Part shown: positions 44,283-55,414 of the stretch, in pieces
Layout: each line of letters begins with the position of its first letter
Numbering within the stretch: position 1 is the first letter of the stretch
Source: Auriscalpium vulgare
Lineage: Eukaryota; Basidiomycota; Agaricomycetes; Russulales; Auriscalpiaceae
Direction of reading: 5' to 3'
NCBI GenBank assembly: GCA_019915015.1
Contig: JAHBBC010000008.1
Location: forward strand, 1,054,001-1,118,000
DNA: 64,000 nucleotides
Notes under the pieces: model-generated
The model's database searches: none
What the model was told of the DNA's origin: nothing
The model's input: only the letters and a program-made list of their open reading frames with translations
Made by a program: the position numbers and the translations under genes

Positions 44283-45254
44283 TAGCCTTCAGCACGCTTG
44301 GTTTGGATTCGATTGATACGCACCCTATTGTCTTTACGGCTGTCCCTCCCTCTCTCATTGAATATGATTTTGAGTTTGTTTAGGAAATCATCCTTTCTGT
44401 CGACCGATGCACGTCCGGGCGGACTTGTTTGAAGGCAAACGTTAGAACCGTGTTTCCGGCGAGTCTCTGCTTGTCAGCCCGCTATCACTCGGCGCCAGCT
44501 TTCTTAACGACCACGGTCTGTGCGGAGCCCCCTTTCAGCGTCCCAGTAATCACAGAGCTTCTCTGGCTGCTCGCACTCGTTCTCTCTAGTAAGATTTTTC
44601 AAGATTTTTCATCCCCAATAGCGCCTCCAGGTGAGCATGCTGGCCCGATCCAGGGCGACCATGCCGTGAACGGTTCAGCTTGCGGTGTCCGAGAACCTTG
44701 TACGAGGGATTCGCACTCGAAAAGCTCCTTCGAGACACTATGTCTCGTATTCGCGTTGCGTTCGAGACTGGCAGCGCTGCGGCTATCCCATGAACTCCGA
44801 CGACGCTGTTTCTGCACCCAAGTATAGCTGAGACAGAGCTGCAAAAACACATGTGTTGCTTTGGAGACTGGCAGCGCGAGATGGCCAGGCTTGTTGCGAT
44901 TTTCAGTGAGTCCCGGAGACGCTGCTGTATATCTCCGAGTCGAGATCTATAGCTAAGGCAGAATACCCAGTCTTCCTGTGCGCTAACAACAAGTGACGCG
45001 CGCGCTGCTGACGGGAAGCAAACAGGCATGGTGGCACACCATCCTCAGCCCGCTCGGTCAAGCACTGTACCGCGCACATCATGGCGCGTGACATATGCTC
45101 TGAAAATAAGGGGCTACATCCCTGCGGGCGGATTTGAGATGCGTCGCGCTTCTAGTCGGTTGACGACGCGACGACTGGGTTCAGACGGGTGTAACGTGAC
45201 CGGACGACTTGGCGGCTGGCAGCTATGGGTTGTCTCACCGCCACCACCGAAAGT
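44283..45254. other. intergenic, no supported gene
   Basis: 3' flank of K6 followed by short ORFs on both strands without domains. A minus-strand ORF at 45029-44586 (147 codons) has no recognisable feature. Confidence 0.45.
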
Positions 45255-45260
45255 TATAAA
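45255..45260 (+). promoter_or_regulatory. TATA box with downstream pyrimidine-rich tract
   Basis: TATAAA sits in the context AAGTTATAAAGAG. It is followed at 45265-45350 by a strongly C/T-rich stretch (CCTTTCCCCCACTTTCCCC) and then ATG codons at 45363 and 45388. This is the usual layout of a strongly expressed basidiomycete promoter and points into the tandem array. Confidence 0.6.
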
Positions 45261-45387
45261 GAGCCCCCCACTCCAGCCTCTTTCCTCCATCGGCTCTCGC
45301 CTTTCCCCCACTTTCCCCCCACTTTCCCCTTACTTCACTAGCTCGCTAGCCCTCCTCACTCTATGTGCGTCGTCGCTGTCCTCTTCT

Positions 45388-46390
45388 ATGAGCGCGGCTG
45401 ACCCCGCTCATGCGCCGACAGTCCTCGCCGGTACGCTGTCAGCCCGCTGGCTCTGACGCTGCACTGATGGTTCTCTTACAGGTCCCGGCGGACGGTAGGT
45501 CGTCTCTCTGTCTCTTCCATTGTGTGCTGACTCCATTCGTGATATCATCGACTCCGGTATGTCCTAAATCTCCCACCGCATCGCCGTACTGACCGCTGCT
45601 GTGCCAGGTCGTCGGTGTGGCTCAAGGTGCGTCGTTTCCTCCTCTGTTCCGCACTGACGGTTTTCTTACAGGTCCAGGCAAACGGTAAGTGTCTCTCCGT
45701 CTCTTCCATTGTGTGCTGACTCCATTCGTGATATCATCGACTCCGGTATGTCCTAAATCTCCCACCGCATCGCCGTACTGACAGCTGCTGTGCCAGGTCG
45801 TCGGTGTGACTCAAGGTGCGTCGTTTCCTCCTCTGGTCCGCACTGACGGTTTTCTTACAGGTCGAGGAGGTAGGTCGTCTCTCTGTCTCTTCCATTATAT
45901 GCTAACTCCATTCGTGGCGCTATCGACTACGGTATGTCATCGACCTCTTACTTACCGCGGTCCTATACTGACAGCTGCGCGAACAGGTCGTCGGTGTGGC
46001 TCAAGGTGCGTCATCTCCTCCTCTGTTCCGCACTGACTATTTTCTTACAGGTCCCGGCAAACGGTAGGTCGTCTCTCCGTCTCTTCCATTGTGTGCTAAC
46101 TCCATTCGTGACTGCATCGTCTCTGGTATGTCACCGACATCTTACTTACTGCGATCCTATACTGACAGCTGCGCGAACAGGTTGTCGGTGTGGCTCAAGG
46201 TGCGTCGTTCCCTCTTCTGTTCCGCACTGACGTTCTTTTACAGGTCGAGGACGGTAGGTCGTCTCTCCGTCTCTTCCATTGTGTGCTAACTCCATTCGTG
46301 GCGCTATCGACTACGGTATGTAATCGACCTCTTACTTACCGCGGTCCTATACTGACAGCTGCGCGAACAGGTCGTCGGTGTGGCTTAAGG
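45388..46390 (+). other. candidate gene built of microexons (hypothetical)
   Basis: From ATG 45388 a 43-nt first exon (MSAADPAHAPTVLA) ends at a GTACGC donor (45431). An acceptor TCTCTTACAG lies at 45481. Beyond it alternate two kinds of tiny exon-like segments, each bounded by acceptor and donor signals. B segments start at 45482, 45672, 45861, 46051, 46244 (9-13 nt, GTCCCGGCAAACG-like). A segments start at 45608, 45797, 45987, 46181, 46371 (19 nt, GTCGTCGGTGTGGCTCAAG). Joining them in order keeps an open frame of ~65 codons until a TAA in the fifth A segment, because B segments differ in length. The product would be short, Arg/Ser-rich, with Cys. This could be chance: the units are repeats and the intron from the B donor lacks a nearer AG. 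No known family. RNA evidence is needed to call it a gene. Confidence 0.3.
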
Positions 46391-46790
46391 TGCGTCATCT
46401 CTTCCTCTGTTCCGCACTGACTATTTTCTTACAGGTCCAGGCAAACGGTAAGTGTGTCACTGTCTCTTCCATTGTGTGCTAACTCCATTCGTGACTGCAT
46501 CGTCTCTGGTATGTCACCGACATCTTACTTACTGCGATCCTATACTGACAGCTGCGCGAACAGGTTGTCGGCGTGGCTTAAGGTGCGTCATTCCCTCCTC
46601 TGGTCCGCACTGACGGTTCTCTTACAGGTCCCGGGAAACGGTAGGTCGTCGCTCTGTCTCTTCCATTGTGTGCTAACTCCATACGTGGCGCTATCGACTA
46701 CGGTATGTCATCGACCTCTTACTTACCGCGGTCCTACACTGACAGCTGCGCGAACAGGTCGTCGATGTGGCTCAAGGTGCGTCGTTTCTT
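45470..46790 (+). repeat. seven tandem ~190-bp units carrying splice signals
   Basis: The A segment GTCGTCGGTGTGGCTCAAG recurs at 45608, 45797, 45987, 46181, 46371, 46564 and 46758 (spacing 189-194). The B segment after TTACAG recurs at 45482, 45672, 45861, 46051, 46244, 46435 and 46628. Each unit keeps GTATGTC, a CTGAC branch-like site, GCGCGAACAG, GTGCGTC, a second CTGAC and TTCTTACAG. Units 3, 5, 7 and units 4, 6 resemble each other more, giving a ~384-bp higher-order period. Confidence 0.93.
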
Positions 46791-46944
46791 CTGGTCTGGG
46801 GTAGCGTAGGCTAGTATATAGCGCATGCCAACCGCGGGTTTGTCGTAGTAGGCTCCACGCGTGCTCCAGAGTTACCAAGATTGAAAGACTCTTCGTCTCA
46901 TGTATTTGTTCAAGTCATAAGTGAGGCGGTCTTTCCTGGCGAAA

Positions 46945-47000
46945 CGAGTCAGAGCGTAAGCGTCACCACAACGGAAATTCGAGGACAGCAGCGAGCGAAC
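46945..47000. repeat. orphan copy of the kinase-family 5' flank
   Basis: GTAAGCGTCACCACAACGGAA followed by GAGGACAGCAGCGAGCGA matches the block just upstream of K1, K3 and K5 (GTAAGYGTCGCCACAGC.., GAGAACAACAGCGAG). No kinase exon is found beside it. It is a remnant of another family copy or a recombination scar. Confidence 0.6.
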
Positions 47001-48418
47001 GCGCCTCCGCACGCCCAATCGCAGATCGGATCGGAGCAAAGGCGGCACACGGGATTCGTGGCCGCATCAGCATGAGCTGTTTGTATGCAGGGACGTGTGC
47101 GTCTGTACATCTGGCAGCGTCCCTACAGGCTTCCTGTCGCGCCATACGATGAGAGCAGCGACGCGCCATTGGCCGCGTACGCCGCGCCTCAGCACGCAAT
47201 ATGCAACCAAATCAACTTGGCGGCTGGGAAGCCTGCGAAAGGAAACCCTGTCAGTATGTCGCGCCCGTCGCGGCGAAGCTCTGAGCTCATACCTCACGCA
47301 AGGTATGCGGATCACGTTCAAGTGAGATGCGCGAGGAACTCGTCTGTGCGATCGCGCTGCGTGGCAAATCAGCGATATGAGCGCATACATTTGGAGTCGG
47401 GGACGCGCTCATGGAAACGGGTCGGGATTGGAAGACGGAGTGGTGGCTCCAGGCTCCTTGTTTTGAAGGTGTGTCTCAGGCCACATTGACGACGCGCAGG
47501 TTGCGGGTGATGCGTGGACAAGCCTTGCATCTGGCACCGCATACGTGTATACCGGAGTATAATGCAACTACGTTAGCAATGTTCCTTCACTGCGCGGAAA
47601 GCAGACGCACCTTATGCTCAGTACGAGACCATCCAAGCTGAAGCCGCACGCCCCGCTCCGCGAGAGCATTGTTCTGGCTAAATGCGCGCGAAAGACAGCG
47701 GAAAGACAGCAAGCACGCATTCAGTCGGACGCAGCGCAACACGGACGAGGGCAACGCACCACGATATCCAGGAGCGCAGCACAGCACGTCCTTCCGCCTC
47801 TACCCCCGGCCCTCATCAGAGCTGCGTTGAGCGGCACCGCGCCGCAGCGCCCTGCACTAACCATGGTTGCGCTGCCTTCCGAAGAACAGGCCCGCGCACC
47901 ACTGCGGGTGGCGGCGACAGACGTGCGGCGCCGGAACGACGGGCTTGGTGGTATGACCCCTAGCTCGTCAAGCTGTTTCTCCCCCGTGTTCGAGAGCGAG
48001 AGATGATGTGACATCGGCATCCTATAGAGTTCACAGCGCAAACGTTGGACGCGCAATTGGCAGGGCGACTCGGAGTTTGGGAGAGGCGTACCGTCCCGTT
48101 CCTAAGCAATTGCTCGCGTACAGCGCAAGCCGCTCCGGCGAGAGCGTTCAGGACATGCACTCCTCGGAGCTGCGGTTGTGTGAGGATGAATTGCCTGCCG
48201 GTCAGCCGTGCCGCATGAACAACAGGATATGTAGCGTTTCCGACACTCACATGACTCCATGCCCAGTCTCTTCGGCTTCAGCGGGACATTTTCAGATCTT
48301 GAAGCTGATTCGACGAGGAGGCGGCCAGAGGGCAACAGGTGTTGAGCAGGCTGTTGCGCTGTCGGGTGTTCAAGGCCGCTTTCCCACCCTCGGCGCGCGT
48401 CCAGACCTCGCCCCGCGT
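47001..48418. other. intergenic, no supported gene
   Basis: Many short overlapping ORFs exist on both strands, none with a domain or conserved partner in the window. I see nothing to annotate. Confidence 0.45.
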
Positions 48419-48996
48419 GTTACGATTCCTACGAATCGTTGCTTATGTCATCCATATACAGCGTTTTTTCGACCCCATGCAACGATCATCTGTGTCGCCT
48501 TTTTTGGAAATTCGCTCCCACGCTATGTCAACTCACGACTTTACCCCTCCTCATTTGCTCCACACAATATACACAAATGATTGCCTAAATACACTGATTA
48601 CTAGGCCATGCAACATATACAGAAGTTGCAGAACAGTGATGTTGCGACAACTGAGATGCACCAGACAACACAGGCAGAAATACGATGATGTCACTCCGGG
48701 GTTTTAAATTACAATTAGAGCCCGAAATGATGTCATCACTCTTGATTTCACAACAACCACCTCAGGTGCAGCTGCACACCCAACTTATGTAAATTTTAAT
48801 GCCCTCCAGTGAACAGTATTGCCCACCATGACTTAAATTTGGTACCAGGGCCACTCCCAGTCGCGTTTTGGTGTCTAGTACATAGTGTCTCAAGACTATT
48901 ATTTATGTATATATTTGATTATGTAACCAGAAACCCCCTCAGAGCGGAATCGTACTGCCGCGCTACGCGTCGGCCCACTCCCAGCAAGTTGATCTG
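48419..48996 (-). mobile_element. SINE-like element, short copy
   Basis: The ends match those of the element at 52.6-55.0 kb: left TTACGATTCCTACGAATCGT and a following TTGCTTATGT, right GGAATCGTACTGCC..CGGCCCACTCCCAGCAAG. On the minus strand the right end reads as a tRNA-like head (GGGAGTGGGCCG as A-box-like, GTACGATTCC as B-box-like). The inside is AT-rich and differs from the partner. Class is inferred from the termini. Confidence 0.5.
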
Positions 48997-49515
48997 ATCC
49001 CAGCGAACAGCCTACGCTCAATCTCTGCTCGTCTCTCTCAGCTCATGCCGATATGTAGCGCCAACGTCCTTTCTCCCACCCGCCCATGGCCATCGAACCA
49101 TCGTCCCTCCATACCCCCTCGCCCAAAGCGAATTCACGGATCGCAGAGTAGATCGGAGAGGCTGCTGGCGGCTTCTGGAGCTCCATCGACACGTCGACGC
49201 ACGGTGATTCTTCCCGCTGAAGAATTGAGGGCCGACCGTTAGCGCGAAGGTAAGTATGTGCTGCGCCTCAGGCTGGCTGCCGCCGACGTGGGTTGAGGAC
49301 GGGCAGCGCATGTCCATGGTCGTGAGTGCCGCTTGGGCCTAGCCTCGGGGTTCATGGCACGCGGCTGAAGCTGGGATTACAGCGGCCCTCCTTTCTCATG
49401 ACATGCGCGCTGGCACTGCGGGCTTGCGTCCCTCGACTCTCGAGGCGCTGGTCCCGCGGTGATGTGGTGCGTGCGCCCGCCGAGTGGGCTGGAGGGTGCG
49501 GATTGCGGAGCAGTG
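48997..49515. other. intergenic, no supported gene
   Basis: No feature is recognised beyond short ORFs. Confidence 0.4.
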
Positions 49516-49665
49516 CTGTGCTGCGCTGAAGATGAGCACGCTGCGCGCACGTCTTGTTGGCGGGAAGGATTCGGCGTGTGCAGGCCTAGGTGGGTTCGGC
49601 ACGTCTGCCGCACGGCGGGGTATGTCGTCTCGCAGACCCCATGCCCGGACTTTGTTGTTCGTTGC
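49516..49665 (+). pseudogene. kinase-like relic K7 (C-terminal fragment)
   Basis: The plus strand reads LRARLVGGKDS and, after a frame shift, RWVRHVCRTAGYVVSQTP. These match the conserved kinase-family tail LRSRLVGRKDS..RWIRHVYRTTGYIITRTP. Nothing of the catalytic domain is left. It shows that the family once extended beyond 44 kb. Confidence 0.78.
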
Positions 49666-51019
49666 AAGGAATACAATTCGCGGCCTAGTGGTACTGCACT
49701 GCTTGTCCGCATTACTGTGCGTGAATAAAGGCATGCTCTATGAAAGTGGGTGTTATAACCTAGCCCGTTCAGTAAGTCGGTGCGCGCGCACAAAGTGCCG
49801 CGCATACATCCATCTATAATGGCCGCTGCAGACCCGGTCCCCTAACGTAGTGCGCAGACGAAAGCCACAGATGCGACGCGCTTTGACGATCTGTCCCTCC
49901 ATGTTCAGGTTTTCAGCGCGCCCAAAAGCCCAGCAGCTGCAGCCCTCCACTCCACTCCGACACCGCCTGCGCCGGCTCTCGATATCGCCGCCACGCCCCT
50001 GGCCTGCGCACCGCGAGCGCAGGGACCGCGCACACGCTGATCTGGCCGCCCAGCCGGCGAGCAACACCTGCGACCGCGCCTTCAGCAAGCACGTACTGCG
50101 GCCTGGTGACTCCGGTGTCGAATTGTGGGATGGCGCTGGACTGCGAGTGAGCCATTGAGGCAGGCGGCCGACCGACGACAGCTACTCACGGCGTCGCTGC
50201 GCACACGCGCGTCGTGGTGTGAGTTATGAGTTGGATGCGAAGGTTCGTGGAATTGGCTTCAAGGCGGCGGATCCAGGGAATGTGGTGGGGTAGCTGGGGT
50301 CTGGGTCTGTGGTAGGTGGGGGTCTTTATGCGGTATGTATGGACTCAGTATCTCGACTCAGCTTCAATGGAGCATATCTTCAGAATCATAAGTACGGTCT
50401 TCTTGTATGCGCGCTGGCTGGGCTCACGATGGCTGGAGGTGGATTACTCTTGTATAATGGTGCAAGATGATGGCTCTCATGCCTGCCGCGTACCTGGATT
50501 AGCACGACGCCCGGGCAAAAGAACCATGAGCACACACCAGTATGATTTAGACTGCCGCATCGTATGTCGCTGTGGCGATCCTCAAAGCATTGTCTGCACG
50601 AACAGTCGATGTCATACGCCGCAGCTCGCTGGGAGGACAGAAGACGCACCCTTAAGTTTTGACCCGCCCGTCGACGGCCATAAGACTTTGCCGCGCACCA
50701 GCAAAGAAGATAGCCGACTGCTTGTGGAAAGGTTGATAAGCGTTCCGTGGCAACAACATCGTCGCCAATGGTGGTCGGAAGGTGACGGCGGCTCCGAGCG
50801 TGGTAACATGGCTAGTCACGGTAAATCAGGGGAGGAGACCGACGCCGATACCACTTCATACCAGAGTAGTCCTTGATCAGTTTGACGAGCGCGTAGTCGC
50901 GGGAAAATTAGCTCGATTGTGGTCCGAAAGACGTAGAACTGATAGTAAAAAAGGAGTGAAGCAATGAAGTAGTGTAAGAGCATATATGTTGTCAGTTACG
51001 GAGACGAGGTGGGCAATGC
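49666..51019. other. intergenic, one weak ORF
   Basis: A plus-strand ORF with its first ATG at 50328 (182 codons to 50876) starts MRYVWTQYLDSASMEHIF and has a hydrophobic segment (FRIISTVFLYARWL) and several Cys residues. No homology is recognised and coding status is unsure. The rest holds nothing. Confidence 0.3.
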
Positions 51020-52365
51020 TCAGAACGGTTGCTGGGCCAGCAGCTCGCTCACCTTCACCAAGAGCTGGTCCGCGCTCTTCAGCTCTGCTGCAAAGTAACC
51101 CTTCCACCCTCCCGGCCCCGACACGCCCCTTGCCTTCACGACCGCGGCAACCCTTTCGTACGCTGCGGGATCTTCTTCCCGCCCGGCGTAGCACACCAAG
51201 TCGCGTCTCCTGGTGTAGATGAGGAAAGGGCTGTCCGCGATAGAAACCTGAATCTTCACGATGACGCTTTTCGGGTACGAGACAGGGCGTGTCCCAGAGG
51301 GTAAACGCACGGTAGGAGTCGGATGGCGAGGGAGTATGCTGGCCACTGGTGCGACGGAGTACATCGGGGTGAGTGTCACGGTGTTATCGGAGGTGAATCC
51401 CTGGCACGACGGCCTGTGTGTTTGCCAGTGCGATCCTATCAATTGGTTCGTCAGAAGGCAATAGATGTAGCAAACATTGACACGCACTCTGGCATTCCGA
51501 CGAGCAATACAGAACGGAATGGCAGCGCGAGCACTGCTTCATTGACCCCTGCGTCTTGCTGCACGCCGCGCACTCCCTGGTCTCGCACGGAGCTGTCTCG
51601 CCCGCCCTCGCGCGCTGCCACTTGCGCACGACCGCAGCGATCTCCGGCCCATACGACGCATAGATCTCCAAAAAGTGTCTCCCATCCGCATCCCGAATGG
51701 CCAGGTCCGCGCCGGACTCCATGAGCATGTCCACGGTCTTGGCGGAGTGGCACATCATCGCGCCCCACATCGCAGTCCGGCCGTAGATGTCCTGGTGGTT
51801 GGGTGCAGCGCCGTGCGCGAGGAGGATGCTGATGAGAGCGGTTTTGGTAGAGGAAATCATGCAAGCAGTGAAGCGGCAGATGTCCGCGACATCGGGTGGG
51901 CAGCCGTGCGTAAGGAGGTATTTGAGTGTCTCGACATGGAAGCCGGATCCGGGCGGGCCATCCGCAATCCGCTGGCTGCCTATGACTACGATAGTGGCGT
52001 ATCCAAGCTGAAAGGGCGTCGTAGAGTCATCGAGGCGTGGTGCAGAGCCGTTTTCGACAGCCTGTTGAAAACGGTGAGAGGGGCGAGGAGCCAGACAACG
52101 GTCAACGCACTTTGGTGACCTCAGAGACCAATCCCATGTAGCACGCCAACGCAAAAAGCTCCATCCTGTTGGGATTTAATCGTGCTGCCTCTGCACAGTG
52201 CATATCGTCAGGTAGCGTAGTGTTGTGGCAGTAGACGGACATACGCGCATTATACAAGTCCCGCAATTCGGAGCCGCCATGATCCGTGCTCAAAAATCCT
52301 TCAGTGGACAGCAATGTTCGCATGCGAGGTGTGACCTGGAGGCCTGCATCGTCTGCCGTCGACAT
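51020..52365 (-). CDS. ankyrin-repeat protein with C-terminal MYND zinc finger
   Basis: Three exons, 52365-52111, 52061-51488 and 51435-51020, give 414 residues. Introns are 49 and 52 nt (donors GTGCGTTGACC and GTGCGTGTC; acceptors TCAACAG and TTGATAG). Ankyrin repeats occupy ~120-215 (ETLKYLLTHGCPPDVADI, ALISILLAHGAAPNHQD, TVDMLMESGADLAIRD). A complete MYND finger follows, CAACSKTQGSMKQCSRC then YCSSECQRSHW..H..SC, which needs the second intron to be spliced; this supports the model. MYND domains bind proline-rich peptides, so a scaffold or regulatory role is likely. The C-terminal ~140 residues have no assigned domain. The ATG at 52365 starts MSTADDAGLQV. The gene has no damage and unlike its neighbours is not duplicated here. 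Confidence 0.9.
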
Positions 52366-52599
52366 GATGAGAGTCGGGATGATGGCGGTGACCGAGTCAC
52401 AGCGGAAGAGACAGAGCCACGTGAGACTGACCGTTATCCCGAACATCCCCATGTGGCCCGATCACCTCGAGCTCTTGAGAATATGCTTGCAAGTCGCCAT
52501 AAGAATCGTGGCGAATCTACATAGCGAGGAAGAGCTGCAACGCCGTGGAAGCGCTGGCAGGACCAGCGTCTATCAGCAGCAGCCTAATTTCCTCACGCA
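52366..52599. other. short intergenic stretch
   Basis: Promoter side of the ankyrin/MYND gene. No specific element recognised. Confidence 0.4.
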
Positions 52600-53004
52600 A
52601 TTACGATTCCCTTGAATCGTTTCTTATGTAAGCACCAGTCGCCGTTTTTGGACCCCCATGCAACTTTCATCTTCCCCCCCATATATAGCTATTTGTTCAC
52701 ACAGTCCAATTTCCCTAGCAAACACAATTCCCCCTCTTCGCACTTCAAAAGACTCCCGTTTCAGACAGTATTTCGCATTTTTTAAGCTAACTAGAATAGA
52801 TATGCACATAATTTCAGTGGCTCTGAAGTCAGAAGAAAATGCTCCATAATTGCCATTTCCGGTAAATAATTCCCACGCTTGATCCCATGACGTCAGTCTC
52901 GGATGCACAGCACAAGTGCACTCGGAAACTACGTCATTCCTCTCTACTTCGGCTACTGTACTACCCGGACTCGATTACCAATCTTTTCAAAACTGTTTAT
53001 AACA

Positions 53005-53071
53005 GGAATTGAACTGCAAACCTTCAAGTTTAGAAGACTATACAGTGCAGATACCACTAGACTACAGAGCC
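53005..53071 (-). tRNA. tRNA-like sequence (pseudo-tRNA / SINE head)
   Basis: On the minus strand GGCTCTGTAGTCTAGTGG gives a perfect A box (TAGTCTAGTGG, TRGYNNARNNG). Forty bases later GTTCAATTCC is a good B box. The loop-like CTTCTAA between would present anticodon TCT (Arg). The acceptor stem is not complementary at the 3' side and the anticodon stem has mismatches, so a functional tRNA is unlikely. It is best read as the pol III promoter of a SINE. Confidence 0.6.
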
Positions 53072-53249
53072 ATTGACAATATATACATCAATACATATGT
53101 TATAGACTATTCCTCTAGGCTTTCAAAGCATCTAAGTCTGTCACCTCCCCATTCGTGCATCCAGAAATCATGTCATGTCTGAGCTCTAGCCAAAGTACTA
53201 CGCGGAGTGAAGTACATATAAGTGTTTCTATCAGAAATTGAACTGCAGA

Positions 53250-53324
53250 CCATGCCCCTGATCAATACCTGGCGGCCTGTGCAAGCATGCGAGTGAGGCC
53301 GGCCAGGTATTAATTGGGGCATGG
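53250..53324. repeat. 75-bp inverted repeat (hairpin)
   Basis: The arms CCATGCCCC..AATACCTGG.GGCCT and AGGCC.GCCAGGTATT..GGGGCATGG pair with few mismatches around a ~17-base loop (GTGCAAGCATGCGAGTG). It lies inside the SINE-like composite next to a B-box-like motif. Confidence 0.8.
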
Positions 53325-55010
53325 TTGAGTCCATGTTTCACGGAGCAATGCACAATGTTGCTGAGCAAGTTCATGCACAGCGATGATGGGCACCCACATG
53401 TAGTATAGTGGTAATGTATCAGATAGTACCAGATCCCTTGAGCGCTGAAGAGGGTACTGCAATGTGTGCGAGCGAGTGCCAGGCTCCCGAAGATGATCAG
53501 AGCGCGTCTCCGATGAGAGTAGGGAGGTGTGCAATCAGAGGTGATGGTTGGAATGCGTGATCAGTCAGAGAATCATCAACGAGGGGTTGGAGGAGAGGAT
53601 GTGTGTTGCAAGCAACTGGGAACGACTGCACACTGCACTGTGTGCACAATCATCGAAATATGGTCAGAACAACAGAGAGGAGTGCAGACAACAACACTGA
53701 ACCATTGCACTCATGTGACTAGTCAGAAGAGCAAGGGCGATGGTTGGAAGACTAGGATGAGTAGTGCGACACGAGCGAGGGTGCAATCACTGCGGGACGA
53801 GAGCAATGCAACTGTAATAGCCGGTGTCGCAAGACAGTCAGAGCAACGTAGAGCTCGCACAACGGCTAATGGGATGACGATGGGACAAGATGAGACCCAG
53901 GAGAATAATAAGCTGACTGTGAGACAACTGTGTCAGTTGTGTCACTGACATGTTGGATATCCTACTTATATTGTTCTCTTCCTACTCTTGTGATACCTTT
54001 GAATACCTTTGATTGCAACCCCACAGTGTTACTGGTTCCTTAGTCTGTATTTGTATTTACGCACTGCGGTTGCTTACTTAAAATCATCCTTCTTGCCTTA
54101 CACCCTCACCCAGCGTACTTCATCGAGACACTCCGAAAGTACACATGAGGGATTAGGCATAGGACCCAGCTTCCTCGAGAGACAATGCCTGTCTCTCGTA
54201 CCACTCACACATCCCGTCGTTCTGAAAGGACGACTCCCGGACAGTTACATGTTGCCTTGCCCGGACGATGTTGGAATATCACGTGCATGTCGAGCTCAAC
54301 GCCGCACCGGCATCTTCCGGGTACTGTACAGTACATACGAACCTTATTCCGTGGACATGTAGCTAGCTCTTTTGCTACGATATCCCTTACAGATTACGCC
54401 CAGCTTCGTATACGCTACCCGGCGCTAATTCGAATATCCTTCGTTGTCCCTCATCGTCCTTGTGCGTGGAGCCGATCCTCAACAGACGACATGTCGCGTC
54501 ACTGAATAGGTGACCCCAACGCCCCCAGTTGCTCACTTGGACGGCTCTACGTTCCATCCAATCTCACGACATCTGTGACAAGTGGTTGGAACTCTGGTCC
54601 AAGCTTGCGAGCATTTGGAGAGACTAATCGGATGGTCGGAACACTGCTGTGCGATGCTGCGACTCTTGCGACTCTGAAATTGTGTGAATGTTGACTTGTC
54701 AAAAGTGCGAAAATTGGCGAATGATTGCCTCGTAGCGCAGAGCGAGGAGTATCAGGGCTACCCATGATGCCACAGATTGAACTCTAGATATGACTGAGAC
54801 AGGTCAATCTTTCACTTGCATATCTTCAACACCATTCACTATTCTCAGTACATGCAGACTCTCTACTGCATTTCAAACTCACATCAAGTAGAGGTTGTAG
54901 CCGCAGCAAATGGATACTAACATTAACTACATAATGATATTCACAAACCATTAGAAATGGAATCGTACCTGCCGTGCTTAGCACCGGCCCACTACCAGCA
55001 AGTGGCCTCA

Positions 55011-55414
55011 TGTTCGACAACAATACAGCCGCGACTCGTACTCTGTTTGATACGGCGGAACTCTACTTCAACGCAGCTCTAGGACTACTACAATCTTTTG
55101 TCGGCGAGCGTAACATTCAGCGCCCCTTATTCCCTCGGAGTTCTCTGGAATTCAACTGAGGTACAAAGGGAAACATTGAGCGCTGACAGGCTAACCTTGG
55201 CTAATTGACGACTCACCAGGACCTACACGAGCACCAGATTCTCGAAATATTCTGAACGGTGGCATCTCGCCGTGCTTCCAGGACCAGAACGCAGTCTTAC
55301 ACCTCCAGCTAGTTGGAGAGCCGCATCAGCCCCGGATCGCGCCGTCGAATGACGGGCCATCATCGTACGCCTCTCAGAAACCAGAGCCTTTCTGTTGAAC
55401 TTGACGTATTTTCA
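55011..55414. other. possible upstream exon region of the following remnant
   Basis: A plus-strand frame reading TLFDTAELYFNAALGLLQSF near 55040-55100 looks protein-like, but no exon chain to 55415 could be fixed. Confidence 0.3.

Larger units (their letters stand above)
52600..55010 (-). mobile_element. SINE-like composite element, long copy
   Basis: It shares both termini with the 48.4-kb element: left TTACGATTCCCTTGAATCGT, right GGAATCGTACCTGCC..CGGCCCACTACCAGCAAG. The interior is 2.4 kb, AT-richer than its surroundings and has no coherent protein. It contains a good tRNA-like head at 53071-53005 and a second B-box-like motif near 53245-53235, so it is probably a nest of tRNA-derived SINEs in minus orientation. 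A 139-codon plus-strand ORF at 53529-53948 has no recognisable domain. Confidence 0.5.

Noticed and set aside
45806..46036. Overlapping ORFs of 60-116 codons across the tandem array
   Set aside because: They read straight through strong splice signals and only mirror the repeat period; not taken as genes.
53005..53071. Functional tRNA-Arg gene
   Set aside because: A and B boxes are good but the acceptor stem does not pair and the anticodon stem is imperfect; interpreted as a SINE head.
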